The notes beneath the pieces are model-generated. The model ran no database searches. It had not been told where the DNA came from and saw only the letters and a list, made by a program, of their open reading frames with translations. A stretch of 64,000 bases of DNA from CBDAPX01 sp965198725 (GTDB taxonomy: Bacteria > Pseudomonadota > Alphaproteobacteria > Rhodobacterales > Rhodobacteraceae): positions 2,418,001 to 2,482,000 of the forward strand of contig CBDAPX010000001.1 in the NCBI GenBank assembly GCA_965198725.1. Reading direction: 5' to 3'. Shown here piece by piece: positions 1 to 8,375 of this stretch. How positions within the stretch are numbered: the first letter of the stretch is position 1; the number at the start of each line of letters is the position of its first letter. Position numbers and translations under genes: made by a program.

Positions 1-1659
1 TAGCAGGGCCGCGGGATCGCTCTTTCGCGCAACGACATCAGTCAATTCAGTCAACGTGTCCTCTGGAATGTCACCGGGACGCAAACCGGCTTCGACATCG
101 GGATGGGGCTTATAGATGAGGATAGCGTCGGGATGTGCCGTGCGCGCGGCGCGCAAGAGGTCCAGGTTGGTGCGAACCAGCCCCGCACCTGTCAGGATCG
201 AGGCATCGTTTTCAACTTGTCCAGGAACAAGTATTTTGTGGCCATCCCCAAGTCTGGGAACCGCACCGCCAAGGTTGTACTTGCTGACACCCTTGGCGTT
301 CAGCGCTTTGATCAATGCTTCGGCACGGCGCTGTTGATCGGGGCGTAACGTGGCGCGCCTTTCGATCAGTTTTTCCAAGGCGCTGGGGCCGCGCGGGTCA
401 TAGTAAATCCCGTCGGGGTCACAAACGAGCGAGAGTGGCGGCACCAGCTCTGCTCCCAGCCCACGAGAACGTAAAAACCCATCTTCAACCCGCACCGCGC
501 CGTCATGATCCGGGCTGCGTGCCTTTCCGGCCCAGACCATGCGCGGGCGCTCTGTCGTGTCGACTTTTTCCAAATCGTCGGCAAAGACAACCTTCTTTTC
601 CCGACCAAAAACTTTTTGCATCGGGCCCCGTTTCCAAAGTCGCATCTCACTGGCAACCCAACCCGCGCGATCCTGCCGCCATGCTGTGGCTTGAGCCTCC
701 AGCAGGTTCAGGACGTCTTCTAATGCGCACAGCTGATCGCGGAACGGGTCGTACCAGCGCGGGTAAAGGATCATTGCCGCCGCAAAAAGCTGTGCGCGGG
801 TCAGTTGTCTTTCGCGGCGGGGAACCGGCCTGTCATCATCTGTAAGACCCCAGCCGCTGTAAAACGGCTGGCCGAAGACGCGCGGCTTGTGACCGGCGAG
901 GATCGCCTCGAACCCCATTTGAGACGACAGGGTGTGAACCCCGACCGCGCCGTCCAGCAATTTCCAAGGGCTGATCGGATTAGTGAACAGCGATATGCGA
1001 TGATTGCAGTCATCGGGGCCGAAATAGCCGGGACGGTACCCCGCCGCCGTTTCCGGGTGGGTTTTGATGACAACCGGCGCGCCGGGATGCTCTTCTTGTG
1101 CAAAAACCAGCATTTCGCGAAACCGCGCCGCATTCCCTTCGCTGGCCGTGACAGAGGCATCCCCTTGGGTCTGATCGATCACCAGTACGTAACCGGGTGC
1201 GGGCGGTTCGATATCTGTGCGGGTTGCCGCGTATTTTGTCAGATGCGCTTCTTTGATCCGTTCGATTGCGTCGCGCGCGCGGTCCAGCAGGGCGGTGTCA
1301 TCCAGTGGGTGCGTTGCCAGAAGCGTCTCAAGATCGCTCGGGGTCTGGGGATCAAAATGCACGCCCTTGCCATCGATCAGCAAACCAAGCGGCGGCTCAC
1401 CATCCCGTCCAGGATGCAGAGAACGCAAAAACGCATCCTCGACCCTTGTGATGGGTGCATCATGGCGCGCGGCCATTGACAGGCCGCGATGGGATGTCGG
1501 GCTGGCGCCCCAGATGACAACGCCGTCACCGGATTTTGGCACGCCGACATGCAGGCTGTGACCAGAGAGTTGCAGAATGCGTCGAATACGTCGGTTCAGA
1601 AATCCGCCGTTATAGGCGAATAGCCGCCCGGGCGGCCCGGAGGCGCCCGGGGCGGTCAT
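1..1659 (-). CDS. kpsC: Capsular polysaccharide export/Kdo-transferase protein KpsC (partial, C-terminus beyond window)
   Basis: The frame is open from the ATG at 1659 to the window edge (553 codons), so the C-terminus is missing. Reading it directly gives an N-terminal block with LFAYNGGFLNRRIR, then RVEDAFLRSLHPG, PLGLLIDGKGVHFDP and SDLETLL, typical of KpsC. Further in, MRLWKRGPMQKVFG and VVFADDLEKV are also family-like. KpsC adds beta-Kdo to the lipid anchor of ABC-exported capsules in the cytoplasm. Its start lies 3 bases past the stop of the export lipoprotein gene, and kpsS is just upstream, so this looks like one capsule operon. Family assignment rests on recalled motifs. Confidence 0.85.
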   Translation of the reverse strand, partial: MTAPGASGPPGRLFAYNGGFLNRRIRRILQLSGHSLHVGVPKSGDGVVIWGASPTSHRGLSMAARHDAPITRVEDAFLRSLHPGRDGEPPLGLLIDGKGVHFDPQTPSDLETLLATHPLDDTALLDRARDAIERIKEAHLTKYAATRTDIEPPAPGYVLVIDQTQGDASVTASEGNAARFREMLVFAQEEHPGAPVVIKTHPETAAGYRPGYFGPDDCNHRISLFTNPISPWKLLDGAVGVHTLSSQMGFEAILAGHKPRVFGQPFYSGWGLTDDDRPVPRRERQLTRAQLFAAAMILYPRWYDPFRDQLCALEDVLNLLEAQATAWRQDRAGWVASEMRLWKRGPMQKVFGREKKVVFADDLEKVDTTERPRMVWAGKARSPDHDGAVRVEDGFLRSRGLGAELVPPLSLVCDPDGIYYDPRGPSALEKLIERRATLRPDQQRRAEALIKALNAKGVSKYNLGGAVPRLGDGHKILVPGQVENDASILTGAGLVRTNLDLLRAARTAHPDAILIYKPHPDVEAGLRPGDIPEDTLTELTDVVARKSDPAALL

Positions 1660-1662
1660 GGC

Positions 1663-2796
1663 TTACCCGCCTGTCAGCGTTGCGACGTTGGCCAGCGGTG
1701 TCAGTCCGCCGGTCAAGAGCGAGATCGTCTTAGTCCACTGGGCGTAAGGCGCCTCGGTGACATAAAGCGTGTCCTGATCACGGATCACGAAGTCACGCGC
1801 AAGGAAGAGACCATTCGGTTCGGTCAGGTTCAGAACATAAACCATCCGTTGGGCCCCCTGCAGGTCCGCGCGTCCCAGAACTTGGTTCGCGATTTCGGCC
1901 GGTTCATTGCGGAAAATGAAAACCCCGGTCGGATCGGCGGCTGTTGCCACAAGCCCGCCCACCTGCGCGATTGCTTCGAGCGCGGAAAGGTCCTGCGCCT
2001 CGAACGGTATGCGGTTTTGCTGGCTGGTCGCGCCAAGCGCCGTGAAAGAGCGGGTGTCGCCCTCGATCAAAATGCGGTCGCCCCCGCGCAGGGCGATGTC
2101 GAATTGCGGGTTTTCGTAGAGGTCCTGAAACCAGATCTTGCCTTGATGCGTGCCGCGCGTAATTGTGACCTGCGCGATTTCAGGCTCAATCGTCACACCG
2201 CCAGCATTTGCGATCATGGCCGACAGGGTGCGGGTCGGACGTTCGATCGGATAGACCCCTTGCCTCTCGATCTCACCCAGAAGGGTCACGGTAGAGCCGT
2301 TGCCCGCTTCACGCTGAACCTCGACTTGTGGGTCTGGTGTCTGTTCTTCGAGGCGGCTGGTGATGATCTGGCGCAGTTGTTCGGGCGTGTTGCCCGAAGC
2401 TTTCAAACGTCCTGCATAGGGGACAAAGATGAACCCGGCGCTATCGACCTGAATGCTATCTAAAGCGGCCGCATTGGCACCTTGACCGGACAGCAGCCCT
2501 TCTTCGACGTTTTCCCAAACGGTGAGAGATTGCGTGTCACCGGGACGGATCGTGTCGGACGTGAGCCTCGAGGCGTTCTGGAAGTCTTGGCTAAAGCCCA
2601 AAGCCGGAACCACCGCAGTGGCGCGGGTTACCCGGTCATTGACCGAAACGATAAACGCGTCGCCCTCTTTCTGAACGGAGCCGCGGAAAATCTGGGATTT
2701 GTTTGGGCCTACCTGTGGCAGGCCACACGATGATACAAGCACGGATAGTGCAAGCAAGGCAATGGGTGTTGCCCATTGGACATTACGGAGTTTCAC
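1663..2796 (-). CDS. Outer-membrane polysaccharide export lipoprotein (Wza/KpsD/CtrA family)
   Basis: The product is 377 aa. It opens with a lipoprotein signal peptide: a positively charged start, a hydrophobic stretch and a lipobox ending in Cys24 (LVSSC). A polysaccharide-export domain follows (about residues 85-175, with FIFVPYAGRLKASG and PDPQVEVQ), then SLBB-like segments (VTLLGEIERQGVYPI; later ALEAIAQVGGL). Such proteins form the outer-membrane channel for capsule export. The gene lies between kpsS and kpsC, all on the minus strand, with only 3 bases to kpsC, which supports the assignment. I cannot tell the KpsD, CtrA and BexD subfamilies apart, so no symbol is given. Confidence 0.85.
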   Translation of the reverse strand: MKLRNVQWATPIALLALSVLVSSCGLPQVGPNKSQIFRGSVQKEGDAFIVSVNDRVTRATAVVPALGFSQDFQNASRLTSDTIRPGDTQSLTVWENVEEGLLSGQGANAAALDSIQVDSAGFIFVPYAGRLKASGNTPEQLRQIITSRLEEQTPDPQVEVQREAGNGSTVTLLGEIERQGVYPIERPTRTLSAMIANAGGVTIEPEIAQVTITRGTHQGKIWFQDLYENPQFDIALRGGDRILIEGDTRSFTALGATSQQNRIPFEAQDLSALEAIAQVGGLVATAADPTGVFIFRNEPAEIANQVLGRADLQGAQRMVYVLNLTEPNGLFLARDFVIRDQDTLYVTEAPYAQWTKTISLLTGGLTPLANVATLTGG

Positions 2797-2889
2797 TGCT
2801 CGGTCTCCTCGACCTGATTTTCTGCCTCAACTTTTTTGAGCAACCTATCGGAATCCGGCGGAAAAATCCAGAGTGTCGGTTGGGGCGCG

Positions 2890-4182
2890 TTAATTCACGA
2901 CCCGTAACTGTTGCCTTGGTGCCGCTGTGCCCAAGCGAAAGGCATCATATGGATCGTCATCGGCTAGCATCATATCCACAACCTGACGCAGCAGCTGGCG
3001 GCGCGCCCGTGCCGAGTAAAACCCGCCCGGCAACTGACTGGTTTCCAGCAAATAGCGTCGAAAATCTTTATAAGCCCGCCGGTCCGGACGCGCAGGGGCG
3101 TCAAAAAAGGCGGAAAGCGCTTGCTCGGACACAAATTCTGGTTTGGCATAGACCGCACGCCCAAACACTTTGAGCGGAATACCACGCCAAAGAACTTGTT
3201 GGCCTGCTGTGGAATTGACCGTGACCGCGGTTCGGGCGTCATCCAGCAATTTCGCAAGTTTCCCGCCGCGGACGTGATGGATGCGGTTGCCCAGACCGTG
3301 TTTTTGCGCCAAGTACTTCAGCTCGCGCCGAATTGCGCTTCGACCGTCCTCCAACGGATGATCCTTAACCACCAAATGGTGATGTTGCGGCGCACCACGC
3401 GCAAATCCTTCGACCAATTCGGACAGAAAGTCCGTGATCTTGTTGAAAGGAGAATGACACTGAAAACTCGAGTCATGTTCCAATTGCAGCAGAGCGAGGT
3501 GGTATGGATAGCCGCTTGAGCGGATCCGCCACGTGGCAATCCGACGTTCTAGCCAATGATACGGCATCAAGAGCAGGCGTTGCAGATACAACCGGAATTC
3601 TTGTGCGACGGTAAGGTCACGATGCGGTTTAAAGTTCCGGTAGTGGCCGTTTCGGAACAAAACAAACCAATGGTAGAGCGCACCATAAAATACGTGCTGG
3701 CGCATGTCGCCCCAATGGGACGGGGGCAATGCCGCTTCCATATCCGATAACTCAAGCGCGGTTTGCATGTCCTGCACCGACATATCCATGAGGCGCGAGT
3801 TGCCATTGCTGCCATTGCGTTCATAGGTGACCCAAAACGGCCGCAGATAACCTTCTTGGAAGACGTGCACACCAAGCCCGCGGTCTTTGGCGACGGCAAC
3901 AGCCTGAGCATGAATAGGGCGTGTATCGCCATAAAGAACAATGTCGGTTACGCCCTTGGCTTCGAGCAAGCTGGCCAAGGTCTCGGGCCAATCCTCAACC
4001 GTGCCGCGATAGGGGATGTAACTGGGCGGATCAAACCAGAATGCACGGTCCCCCGCGTTGAACCCAACCCGCCAGACACCACATCCGGCTGTTCTCAAAA
4101 GCCGCCCCAAACGGTGAAAGAACGGTCCGTGCGGTCCTTGTAGAAAAAGAAAAACCCGCTGCGGGTTCGGTTTAGGCGACAT
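2890..4182 (-). CDS. kpsS: Capsule polysaccharide modification/export protein KpsS
   Basis: The product is 430 aa with a KpsS-type N-terminus (FLQGPHGPFFHRLGRLL), then VFQEGYLRPFWVTYE and, later, VKDHPLEDG with a distal TVNSTAGQQ motif shared by the Kdo transferases KpsS and KpsC. KpsS adds the first Kdo to the phosphatidylglycerol anchor of capsule. It is the first gene of the minus-strand capsule group here. The ATG at 4182 has an AAGGG Shine-Dalgarno match a few bases upstream. The 93 bases to the next gene hold no evident ORF. It is divergent from ribE. Confidence 0.85.
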   Translation of the reverse strand: MSPKPNPQRVFLFLQGPHGPFFHRLGRLLRTAGCGVWRVGFNAGDRAFWFDPPSYIPYRGTVEDWPETLASLLEAKGVTDIVLYGDTRPIHAQAVAVAKDRGLGVHVFQEGYLRPFWVTYERNGSNGNSRLMDMSVQDMQTALELSDMEAALPPSHWGDMRQHVFYGALYHWFVLFRNGHYRNFKPHRDLTVAQEFRLYLQRLLLMPYHWLERRIATWRIRSSGYPYHLALLQLEHDSSFQCHSPFNKITDFLSELVEGFARGAPQHHHLVVKDHPLEDGRSAIRRELKYLAQKHGLGNRIHHVRGGKLAKLLDDARTAVTVNSTAGQQVLWRGIPLKVFGRAVYAKPEFVSEQALSAFFDAPARPDRRAYKDFRRYLLETSQLPGGFYSARARRQLLRQVVDMMLADDDPYDAFRLGTAAPRQQLRVVN

Positions 4183-4337
4183 GACGGGCCCTTGTCTGTC
4201 GTAATAATCAAAGCAATGGTTACAGGGTCACTGAGGCGAAACTATGACCAAATCTGGGGGTTTAGACAAGCCATGGGTCTTGTCCCTTGAGGGCTACGCC
4301 GCTACGTTCCGGATGAGAGATTGGAAAGGGTTTGCAG
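4183..4337. promoter_or_regulatory. Divergent kpsS/ribE intergenic region
   Basis: These 155 bases separate the divergent kpsS and ribE genes and must carry both promoters. A GGAAAGGG Shine-Dalgarno stretch (4323-4330) precedes the ribE ATG. A TCCGGATGAGAGA string near 4307-4319 resembles the 3' edge of FMN riboswitches, but the other conserved boxes are not present. No clear sigma-70 promoter could be picked. Confidence 0.35.
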
Positions 4338-4925
4338 ATGTTCACCGGGATTATCACCGATATCGGCATTGTAGAAACGCTGGAACAGGCCGGGGACCTG
4401 CGGGCGCGGATCAAGACCGGGTACGATACAAACGGGATCGACATCGGTGCGTCGATTGCCAGTGACGGGGTCTGCTTGACGGTTATTGAACTGGGCGAGG
4501 ATTGGTACGATGTGCAGATCAGCGCCGAGACCGTTTCAAAGACCAACGTGGGATCTTGGGAGCCGGGTGCGCGGGTGAACCTGGAACGTGCTTTGCGGGT
4601 CGGTGACGAGCTGGGCGGACATATCGTGTCCGGTCACGTCGATGGCGTGGCAGAGGTCATTTCGGTGACCGATGAAGGCGATAGCACACGGTTTGCCTTT
4701 CGCGCGCCGGAGGCGTTGGCCAAGTTCATTGCGCCGAAGGGTTCGGTTGCGCTGAATGGAACATCCTTGACGGTAAACAATGTGCAGGGTGCGGTATTTG
4801 GCGTCAACATCATACCGCATACCAAAGAGGTTACGACCTGGGGCGATACATCGGTCGGGGACCGGATCAACCTGGAGATCGACACGCTGGCCCGGTACGT
4901 TGCCCGTCTGGCCGAGGCCGGATAG
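4338..4925 (+). CDS. ribE: Riboflavin synthase alpha subunit
   Basis: The product is 195 aa and made of two lumazine-binding repeats (about residues 1-92 and 93-190). The first begins with the hallmark MFTGIITDIG and contains SDGVCLTV; the second contains GGHIVSGHVDG and NGTSLTV. Riboflavin synthase dismutates two 6,7-dimethyl-8-ribityllumazine molecules into riboflavin. A TTG two codons upstream would also be in frame, but the ATG at 4338 gives the invariant N-terminus and has a GGAAAGGG ribosome-binding site. It heads a plus-strand group with ribB and ribH, the two enzymes that make its substrate. Confidence 0.95.
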   Translation: MFTGIITDIGIVETLEQAGDLRARIKTGYDTNGIDIGASIASDGVCLTVIELGEDWYDVQISAETVSKTNVGSWEPGARVNLERALRVGDELGGHIVSGHVDGVAEVISVTDEGDSTRFAFRAPEALAKFIAPKGSVALNGTSLTVNNVQGAVFGVNIIPHTKEVTTWGDTSVGDRINLEIDTLARYVARLAEAG

Positions 4926-4930
4926 GCGAA

Positions 4931-4952
4931 ACGCAGGCCTTGCGGCCTGCGT
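4931..4952 (+). terminator. Hairpin after ribE
   Basis: A perfect 9-bp stem (ACGCAGGCC / GGCCTGCGT) with a TTGC loop starts 5 bases after the ribE stop. The T-rich stretch comes only about 16 bases later, so it may act as a weak terminator, an attenuator or an mRNA 3'-end stabiliser rather than a classical intrinsic terminator. Confidence 0.45.
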
Positions 4953-5102
4953 GCCTGCGGCGCGGGTATTTTTGACAAGAAAGAAGCAGGACGTGTCAGG
5001 GCGTCTACGTGGCGTCCTTTTGACGGAGAGAGGCGTCCGTCTCTGGTCATCCCGGTTGGCATGGTCTATCTGGCGGGCAAACAGACTGTGAAAGATCGAT
5101 CG

Positions 5103-6227
5103 ATGAGTTTTGAAACCCCTGGCCCGGTTGAAAATGACTGGCGTGATCCGATTTCCTCGATCGAGGAAATCATCAATGATGCCCGCAACGGCAAGATGTT
5201 CATTCTGGTCGATCACGAGGATCGCGAAAATGAAGGGGACCTGGTGATCCCGGCGCAGATGGCGACACCGGATGCGATCAATTTCATGGCCACCCATGGG
5301 CGGGGGCTGATTTGTCTCAGCTTGCCGGGAGAGCGGATTGATGCGTTGGGTCTGCCATTGATGTCGACCTATAATTCGTCGCGTCATGAAACGGCGTTCA
5401 CGATTTCTATCGAGGCGCGCGAAGGGGTCAGCACCGGGATTTCGGCGCATGATCGGGCGCATACGGTGGCGGTGGCCATTGATGCGGGTAAGACGGCGGC
5501 AGATATAGCAACACCCGGGCACGTGTTCCCTCTGCGGGCGCGCGAAGGCGGCGTTCTGGTGCGGGCCGGGCATACCGAAGCGGCGGTGGATGTCAGCCGT
5601 TTGGCCGGGTTGAACCCCTCGGGCGTCATTTGCGAGATCATGAACGAGGACGGGTCGATGGCCCGTTTGCCGGACCTGGTCAGTTTTGCCCAAAAGCACG
5701 GGCTGAAGATCGGGACGATCAGTGATCTGATCGCTTATCGGCGGCGGCATGACAACCTGGTCAAGGTAGACCGCGAAGAAACCATTCAGTCGGAATTTGG
5801 CGGCGAATGGAAGATGCGCGTCTATGAGGACGCGACCCAAGGTGCCGAACATATCGTCCTGATCAAAGGCGATATCGGCGGGGACGAACCGGTGCTGGTG
5901 CGGATGCATGGGCTGGACCCAATGCTGGACGTCATTGGCGTTGGACCCAAAGGGCGTGCCGGGGAATTTGGCGATGCGATGCGCGTCGTGGACGAGGCCG
6001 GTCGCGGTGTTGTGGTTCTGTTGCGAGATCTGCAGATGAAGCTGGTGGCGGACAGTGAAGTGTCACCACAGACCTTGCGCCAATATGGTTTGGGTGCGCA
6101 GATCTTGTCATCGCTCGGCCTGTCCAAACTGATCCTTCTGACCAATTCGCCAACGCCGAAGGTGGTGGGGCTGGATGCTTATGGGTTGGAAATCGTAGGT
6201 ACGCAAAAGATATCGGAGCTGGGCTGA
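5103..6227 (+). CDS. ribB: 3,4-dihydroxy-2-butanone-4-phosphate synthase with degenerate GTP cyclohydrolase II domain (RibBX type)
   Basis: The product is 374 aa. The N-terminal half carries the DHBP synthase core, with DHEDRENEGDL at residues 37-47 and ATHGRGLICL at 63-72, and makes the four-carbon lumazine precursor from ribulose 5-phosphate. The C-terminal half (from about residue 212) aligns with GTP cyclohydrolase II. In place of the zinc-binding C-x10-C-x-C segment it reads VRMHGLDPMLDVIGVG, with no cysteines, so that domain should be inactive. The ATG at 5103 has a GAAAG site 8 bases upstream; an in-frame ATG at 5061 lacks one. The stop overlaps the ribH start, indicating coupling. Confidence 0.9.
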   Translation: MSFETPGPVENDWRDPISSIEEIINDARNGKMFILVDHEDRENEGDLVIPAQMATPDAINFMATHGRGLICLSLPGERIDALGLPLMSTYNSSRHETAFTISIEAREGVSTGISAHDRAHTVAVAIDAGKTAADIATPGHVFPLRAREGGVLVRAGHTEAAVDVSRLAGLNPSGVICEIMNEDGSMARLPDLVSFAQKHGLKIGTISDLIAYRRRHDNLVKVDREETIQSEFGGEWKMRVYEDATQGAEHIVLIKGDIGGDEPVLVRMHGLDPMLDVIGVGPKGRAGEFGDAMRVVDEAGRGVVVLLRDLQMKLVADSEVSPQTLRQYGLGAQILSSLGLSKLILLTNSPTPKVVGLDAYGLEIVGTQKISELG

Positions 6228-6745
6228 TGGCCGGACATGAGACGCATTACCAACTGCCACGGTCCACGTTTGACGCGCCGGTCAAAATCCTGATCGTGGT
6301 GGCCCCCTATTACAAGGACATCGCGGACAACATGATTGCCGGGGCCAAGGCCGAGATTGAGGCTGCTGGCGGCAGCTGGGAAATTGCCGAAGTGCCGGGT
6401 GCGCTGGAAGTGCCAACGGCTGTTGGTATGGCGTCGCGCATGGGCGATTTTGATGGCTACGTGGCGCTGGGCTGTGTGATCCGGGGGGAAACCACGCATT
6501 ACGATACGGTCTGCAACGACAGCAGCCGGGCGTTGCAGCTTTTGGGGTTGCAGGGGCTTTGCATTGGCAATGGCATCCTGACCGTAGAAAACCGTCCGCA
6601 AGCCGAGGTGCGCGCGGATCCGGCTGGCCAGAATAAGGGCGGCGGAGCGGCTGCCGCGGCCTTGCATCTGATCGCGCTGGCCCGTAAATGGGGCGCCCAA
6701 TCCAAGGGCATTGGATTCAAACCCAATGCTGACAGCGCCGGATAA
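6227..6745 (+). CDS. ribH: 6,7-dimethyl-8-ribityllumazine synthase
   Basis: The product is 172 aa, typical for lumazine synthase. It has the conserved order VVAPYYKDI, VPGALEVP, ALGCVIRGETTHYD and GNGILTVEN; His91 in TTHYD matches the usual catalytic histidine. It condenses the DHBP synthase product with the pyrimidine diamine to form the riboflavin synthase substrate. Its ATG overlaps the ribB stop, and nusB follows 8 bases after its own stop, a rib-nusB arrangement common in proteobacteria. Confidence 0.95.
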   Translation: MAGHETHYQLPRSTFDAPVKILIVVAPYYKDIADNMIAGAKAEIEAAGGSWEIAEVPGALEVPTAVGMASRMGDFDGYVALGCVIRGETTHYDTVCNDSSRALQLLGLQGLCIGNGILTVENRPQAEVRADPAGQNKGGGAAAAALHLIALARKWGAQSKGIGFKPNADSAG

Positions 6746-6753
6746 ACCCCGAT

Positions 6754-7224
6754 ATGACCAAGCTCACGGCCCAGCAAAAACGCCAGATGAAATCGGCATC
6801 ACGGCTTTATGCCGTGCAGGCGCTCTATCAGATGGAGCAATCCGGGCAGACCTCTGATCAAGTCATCCGCGAGTTTCTGGATCACCGGTTCGGAGCCGTC
6901 TATGAAGGTGAGGAAATGGCGGATGGCGACGTCGATCATTTCCGAGCCTTGGTCGAAGATGCGGTGAATTATCAGGCGCCTGTGGATCAGATGACCGACC
7001 GGGCCTTGGTCGCAAAGTGGCCGATCGCGCGGATCGATCCGACCTTGCGCGGTCTTTTCCGGGCGGCAGGGGCGGAACTGACGCAGCATGATACGCCGCC
7101 AAAGGTCGTCATTAACGAATTTGTCGATATTGCCCGGGCGTTTTTCCCCGAAGGTCGCGAACCTAAATTCGTCAACGCCGTGTTGGACCATATGGCACGT
7201 GAGGCCAAGCCCGAGGCATTTTGA
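6754..7224 (+). CDS. nusB: Transcription antitermination factor NusB
   Basis: The product is 156 aa, all-alpha in character. It has the family features SRLYAVQALYQMEQSG near the N-terminus, the central RIDPTLRGLFRAAGAEL and the C-terminal PPKVVINEFVDIARAFFPEGREPKFVNAVLD block. NusB binds boxA RNA with NusE (S10) and promotes rRNA antitermination. It is the fourth gene of the riboflavin group and probably shares its promoter. Confidence 0.95.
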   Translation: MTKLTAQQKRQMKSASRLYAVQALYQMEQSGQTSDQVIREFLDHRFGAVYEGEEMADGDVDHFRALVEDAVNYQAPVDQMTDRALVAKWPIARIDPTLRGLFRAAGAELTQHDTPPKVVINEFVDIARAFFPEGREPKFVNAVLDHMAREAKPEAF

Positions 7225-7348
7225 CCCGCGGTCTGTTTTTTCGGCAGTTCGCCGCCTACGTCAGCGGTATCGGGACGTTGTGTCGTTTTCCGGCTGGACG
7301 TTTGGAATAACGCGCGCCATCCTATTGGTCGTTATGGGAGACTGGGAC

Positions 7349-7681
7349 ATGCCGAAGCTGATCAAACTCTACATTCGCAATTGTGCCATTGGGTTCGGCC
7401 TGGCGGCGGTGTTTGTGGCGCTTTTGCTGACATTCAACGTCCAAAACCTCTGGTCGTTGATCTCGGGGTCTGACGTCGCAGTTTTGGCTGTGGTGCTGCT
7501 GTGGGTCATGAACGGCATTGTCTTTGCAGGCGTGCAGTTTGCCTGGGCTGTCATGTCGATGGCCGAAAAAGAGGATCGCGGACCGCGCGGTGGCACGCCG
7601 ATGGCATATGATTTCAATGCCATTCCAGTGCGGGTTGATCAGGCCGATGATCCCCGGCGGCGGCACATGCCGCGACGCTGA
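7349..7681 (+). CDS. Small two-helix membrane protein, function unknown
   Basis: The product is 110 aa. Two hydrophobic segments (about residues 12-30 and 44-70, the second including VAVLAVVLLWVMNGIVF) look like transmembrane helices. A charged cytoplasmic-type tail follows, rich in Asp, Arg and Pro and ending in RRRHMPRR. The frame stays open upstream, but the ATG at 7349 has a GGGAG site at 7335-7339. It is the last plus-strand gene before a clear intrinsic terminator, so it probably belongs to the rib-nusB transcript. I do not recognise a named family. Confidence 0.75.
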   Translation: MPKLIKLYIRNCAIGFGLAAVFVALLLTFNVQNLWSLISGSDVAVLAVVLLWVMNGIVFAGVQFAWAVMSMAEKEDRGPRGGTPMAYDFNAIPVRVDQADDPRRRHMPRR

Positions 7682-7703
7682 TCGCTTAAACAAATAAATG
7701 ACG

Positions 7704-7730
7704 AAAGCCCCGGATGCCGGGGCTTTTTTG
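7704..7730 (+). terminator. Rho-independent terminator after the rib-nusB group
   Basis: A 10-bp perfect stem (AAAGCCCCGG / CCGGGGCTTT) with a 3-base ATG loop runs into a T6 tract. It sits 22 bases past the stop of the small membrane protein gene and ends the plus-strand group. The reverse direction lacks a strong T run. Confidence 0.9.
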
Positions 7731-7750
7731 TTATCTTGCTGTCTGAAAAT

Positions 7751-7935
7751 GCGGCGGGACCACCAAGCAACCGTGCGGTTCTGATTCCCGAGGACCTGTA
7801 TATACAGGTGGGCGCCAGGTAAACGGGCCAGGACCCGAACAGAGCCAGCTCCCTCGGAATTGCTTAAGGCCACCGGAATGCTACCGGCACGAGAAGGGCA
7901 GAACCCGCCACGCGCCTACGTAAGGCGCAAGCGGG
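7751..7935. ncRNA. Candidate structured RNA (6S-like shape), identity and strand unproven
   Basis: This non-coding stretch has several nested complementary arms: GGCGGG (7753-7758) with CCCGCC (7904-7909); AAGCAA (7765-7770) with TTGCTT (7860-7865); CCGAGG (7788-7793) with CCTCGG (7852-7857); a perfect ACCTGTAT/ATACAGGT hairpin at 7794-7809; and a GCGCCT/AGGCGC hairpin at 7912-7928. The long closing stem plus inner stems suits a 6S-like RNA of about 160-190 nt. The CCCGC arm can also pair with GCGGG at 7931-7935, giving two exclusive folds. A TATCTT just after the upstream terminator could be a -10 box for plus-strand transcription. I could not match it to a known family with confidence. Confidence 0.35.
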
Positions 7936-7949
7936 CTCAGGACAAGGGG

Positions 7950-8375
7950 TCACGCCTCAACTGGTTCATTCAAGGCGGTGCGCATTTTGCCCATATGTTC
8001 GTCCCACCCTTTGTCGAGGGCGAGCATCAGGCCAAACGCATCAACGCCTTGCGGCAATCCGCTGTGTTCCAGCGCAAGGCAGGTGCCGCCAGGAACCGGC
8101 GTCAACGTCCATTTCACGGTGCTGACGGCGTCTGCCATAGGTTTCACGGTAAAGGTGTATTCCAGATATTCGGGTTCACGCGCTGCGGTGACCTCTCCCC
8201 AGATCAATAGGTCGCCGCTGGTGGTTCCAAAGAGTTCCAGCCGGGCGCCTTCGGTCAGTTGCGCCTTGGGGGCGTGGAACCATTCGGCAAGGCGATCCGG
8301 TTGGGTCAGATAGTCCCAGACGGTGTTGGGTGTGGCGCGCAGGTAAATGGATTTCACCAATGTGGCTTCGGTCAT
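7950..8375 (-). CDS. SRPBCC/AHSA1-domain protein
   Basis: The product is 141 aa with a START-like AHSA1 fold pattern: an N-terminal IYLRATPNTVWDYLTQPDRLAEWFHAP motif region, a central ARLELFG strand and a C-terminal amphipathic helix around LDKGWDEHMGKMR. These proteins bind hydrophobic ligands or Hsp90-type clients; the ligand here is unknown. The start ATG overlaps the stop of the upstream ArsR gene (ATGA), so the two are translated together. ArsR/SRPBCC pairs are common, with the regulator controlling its own operon. Confidence 0.85.
   Translation of the reverse strand: MTEATLVKSIYLRATPNTVWDYLTQPDRLAEWFHAPKAQLTEGARLELFGTTSGDLLIWGEVTAAREPEYLEYTFTVKPMADAVSTVKWTLTPVPGGTCLALEHSGLPQGVDAFGLMLALDKGWDEHMGKMRTALNEPVEA

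Noticed and set aside
4305..4320. FMN riboswitch before ribE
   Set aside because: Only a TCCGGATGAGAGA-like string is present. The AGGGTGAAATTCC-type box and the other paired segments of the RFN element are missing.
4536..5909. 457-codon minus-strand open frame opposite ribE/ribB
   Set aside because: The translation is rich in Arg, His, Asp and Pro with no domain, and it is fully antisense to two well-conserved enzymes. It is a shadow produced by high GC codon use.
7322..7873. 183-codon minus-strand frame across the terminator and structured region
   Set aside because: It is antisense to the small membrane protein gene, crosses a strong terminator and shows no family-like sequence.
7751..7935. 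SRP (4.5S) RNA, tmRNA or cobalamin riboswitch
   Set aside because: The GGAAGGAAGCAGCC loop of SRP RNA, a tmRNA tag frame and the B12 box are all absent. Only local, non-diagnostic similarities were seen.
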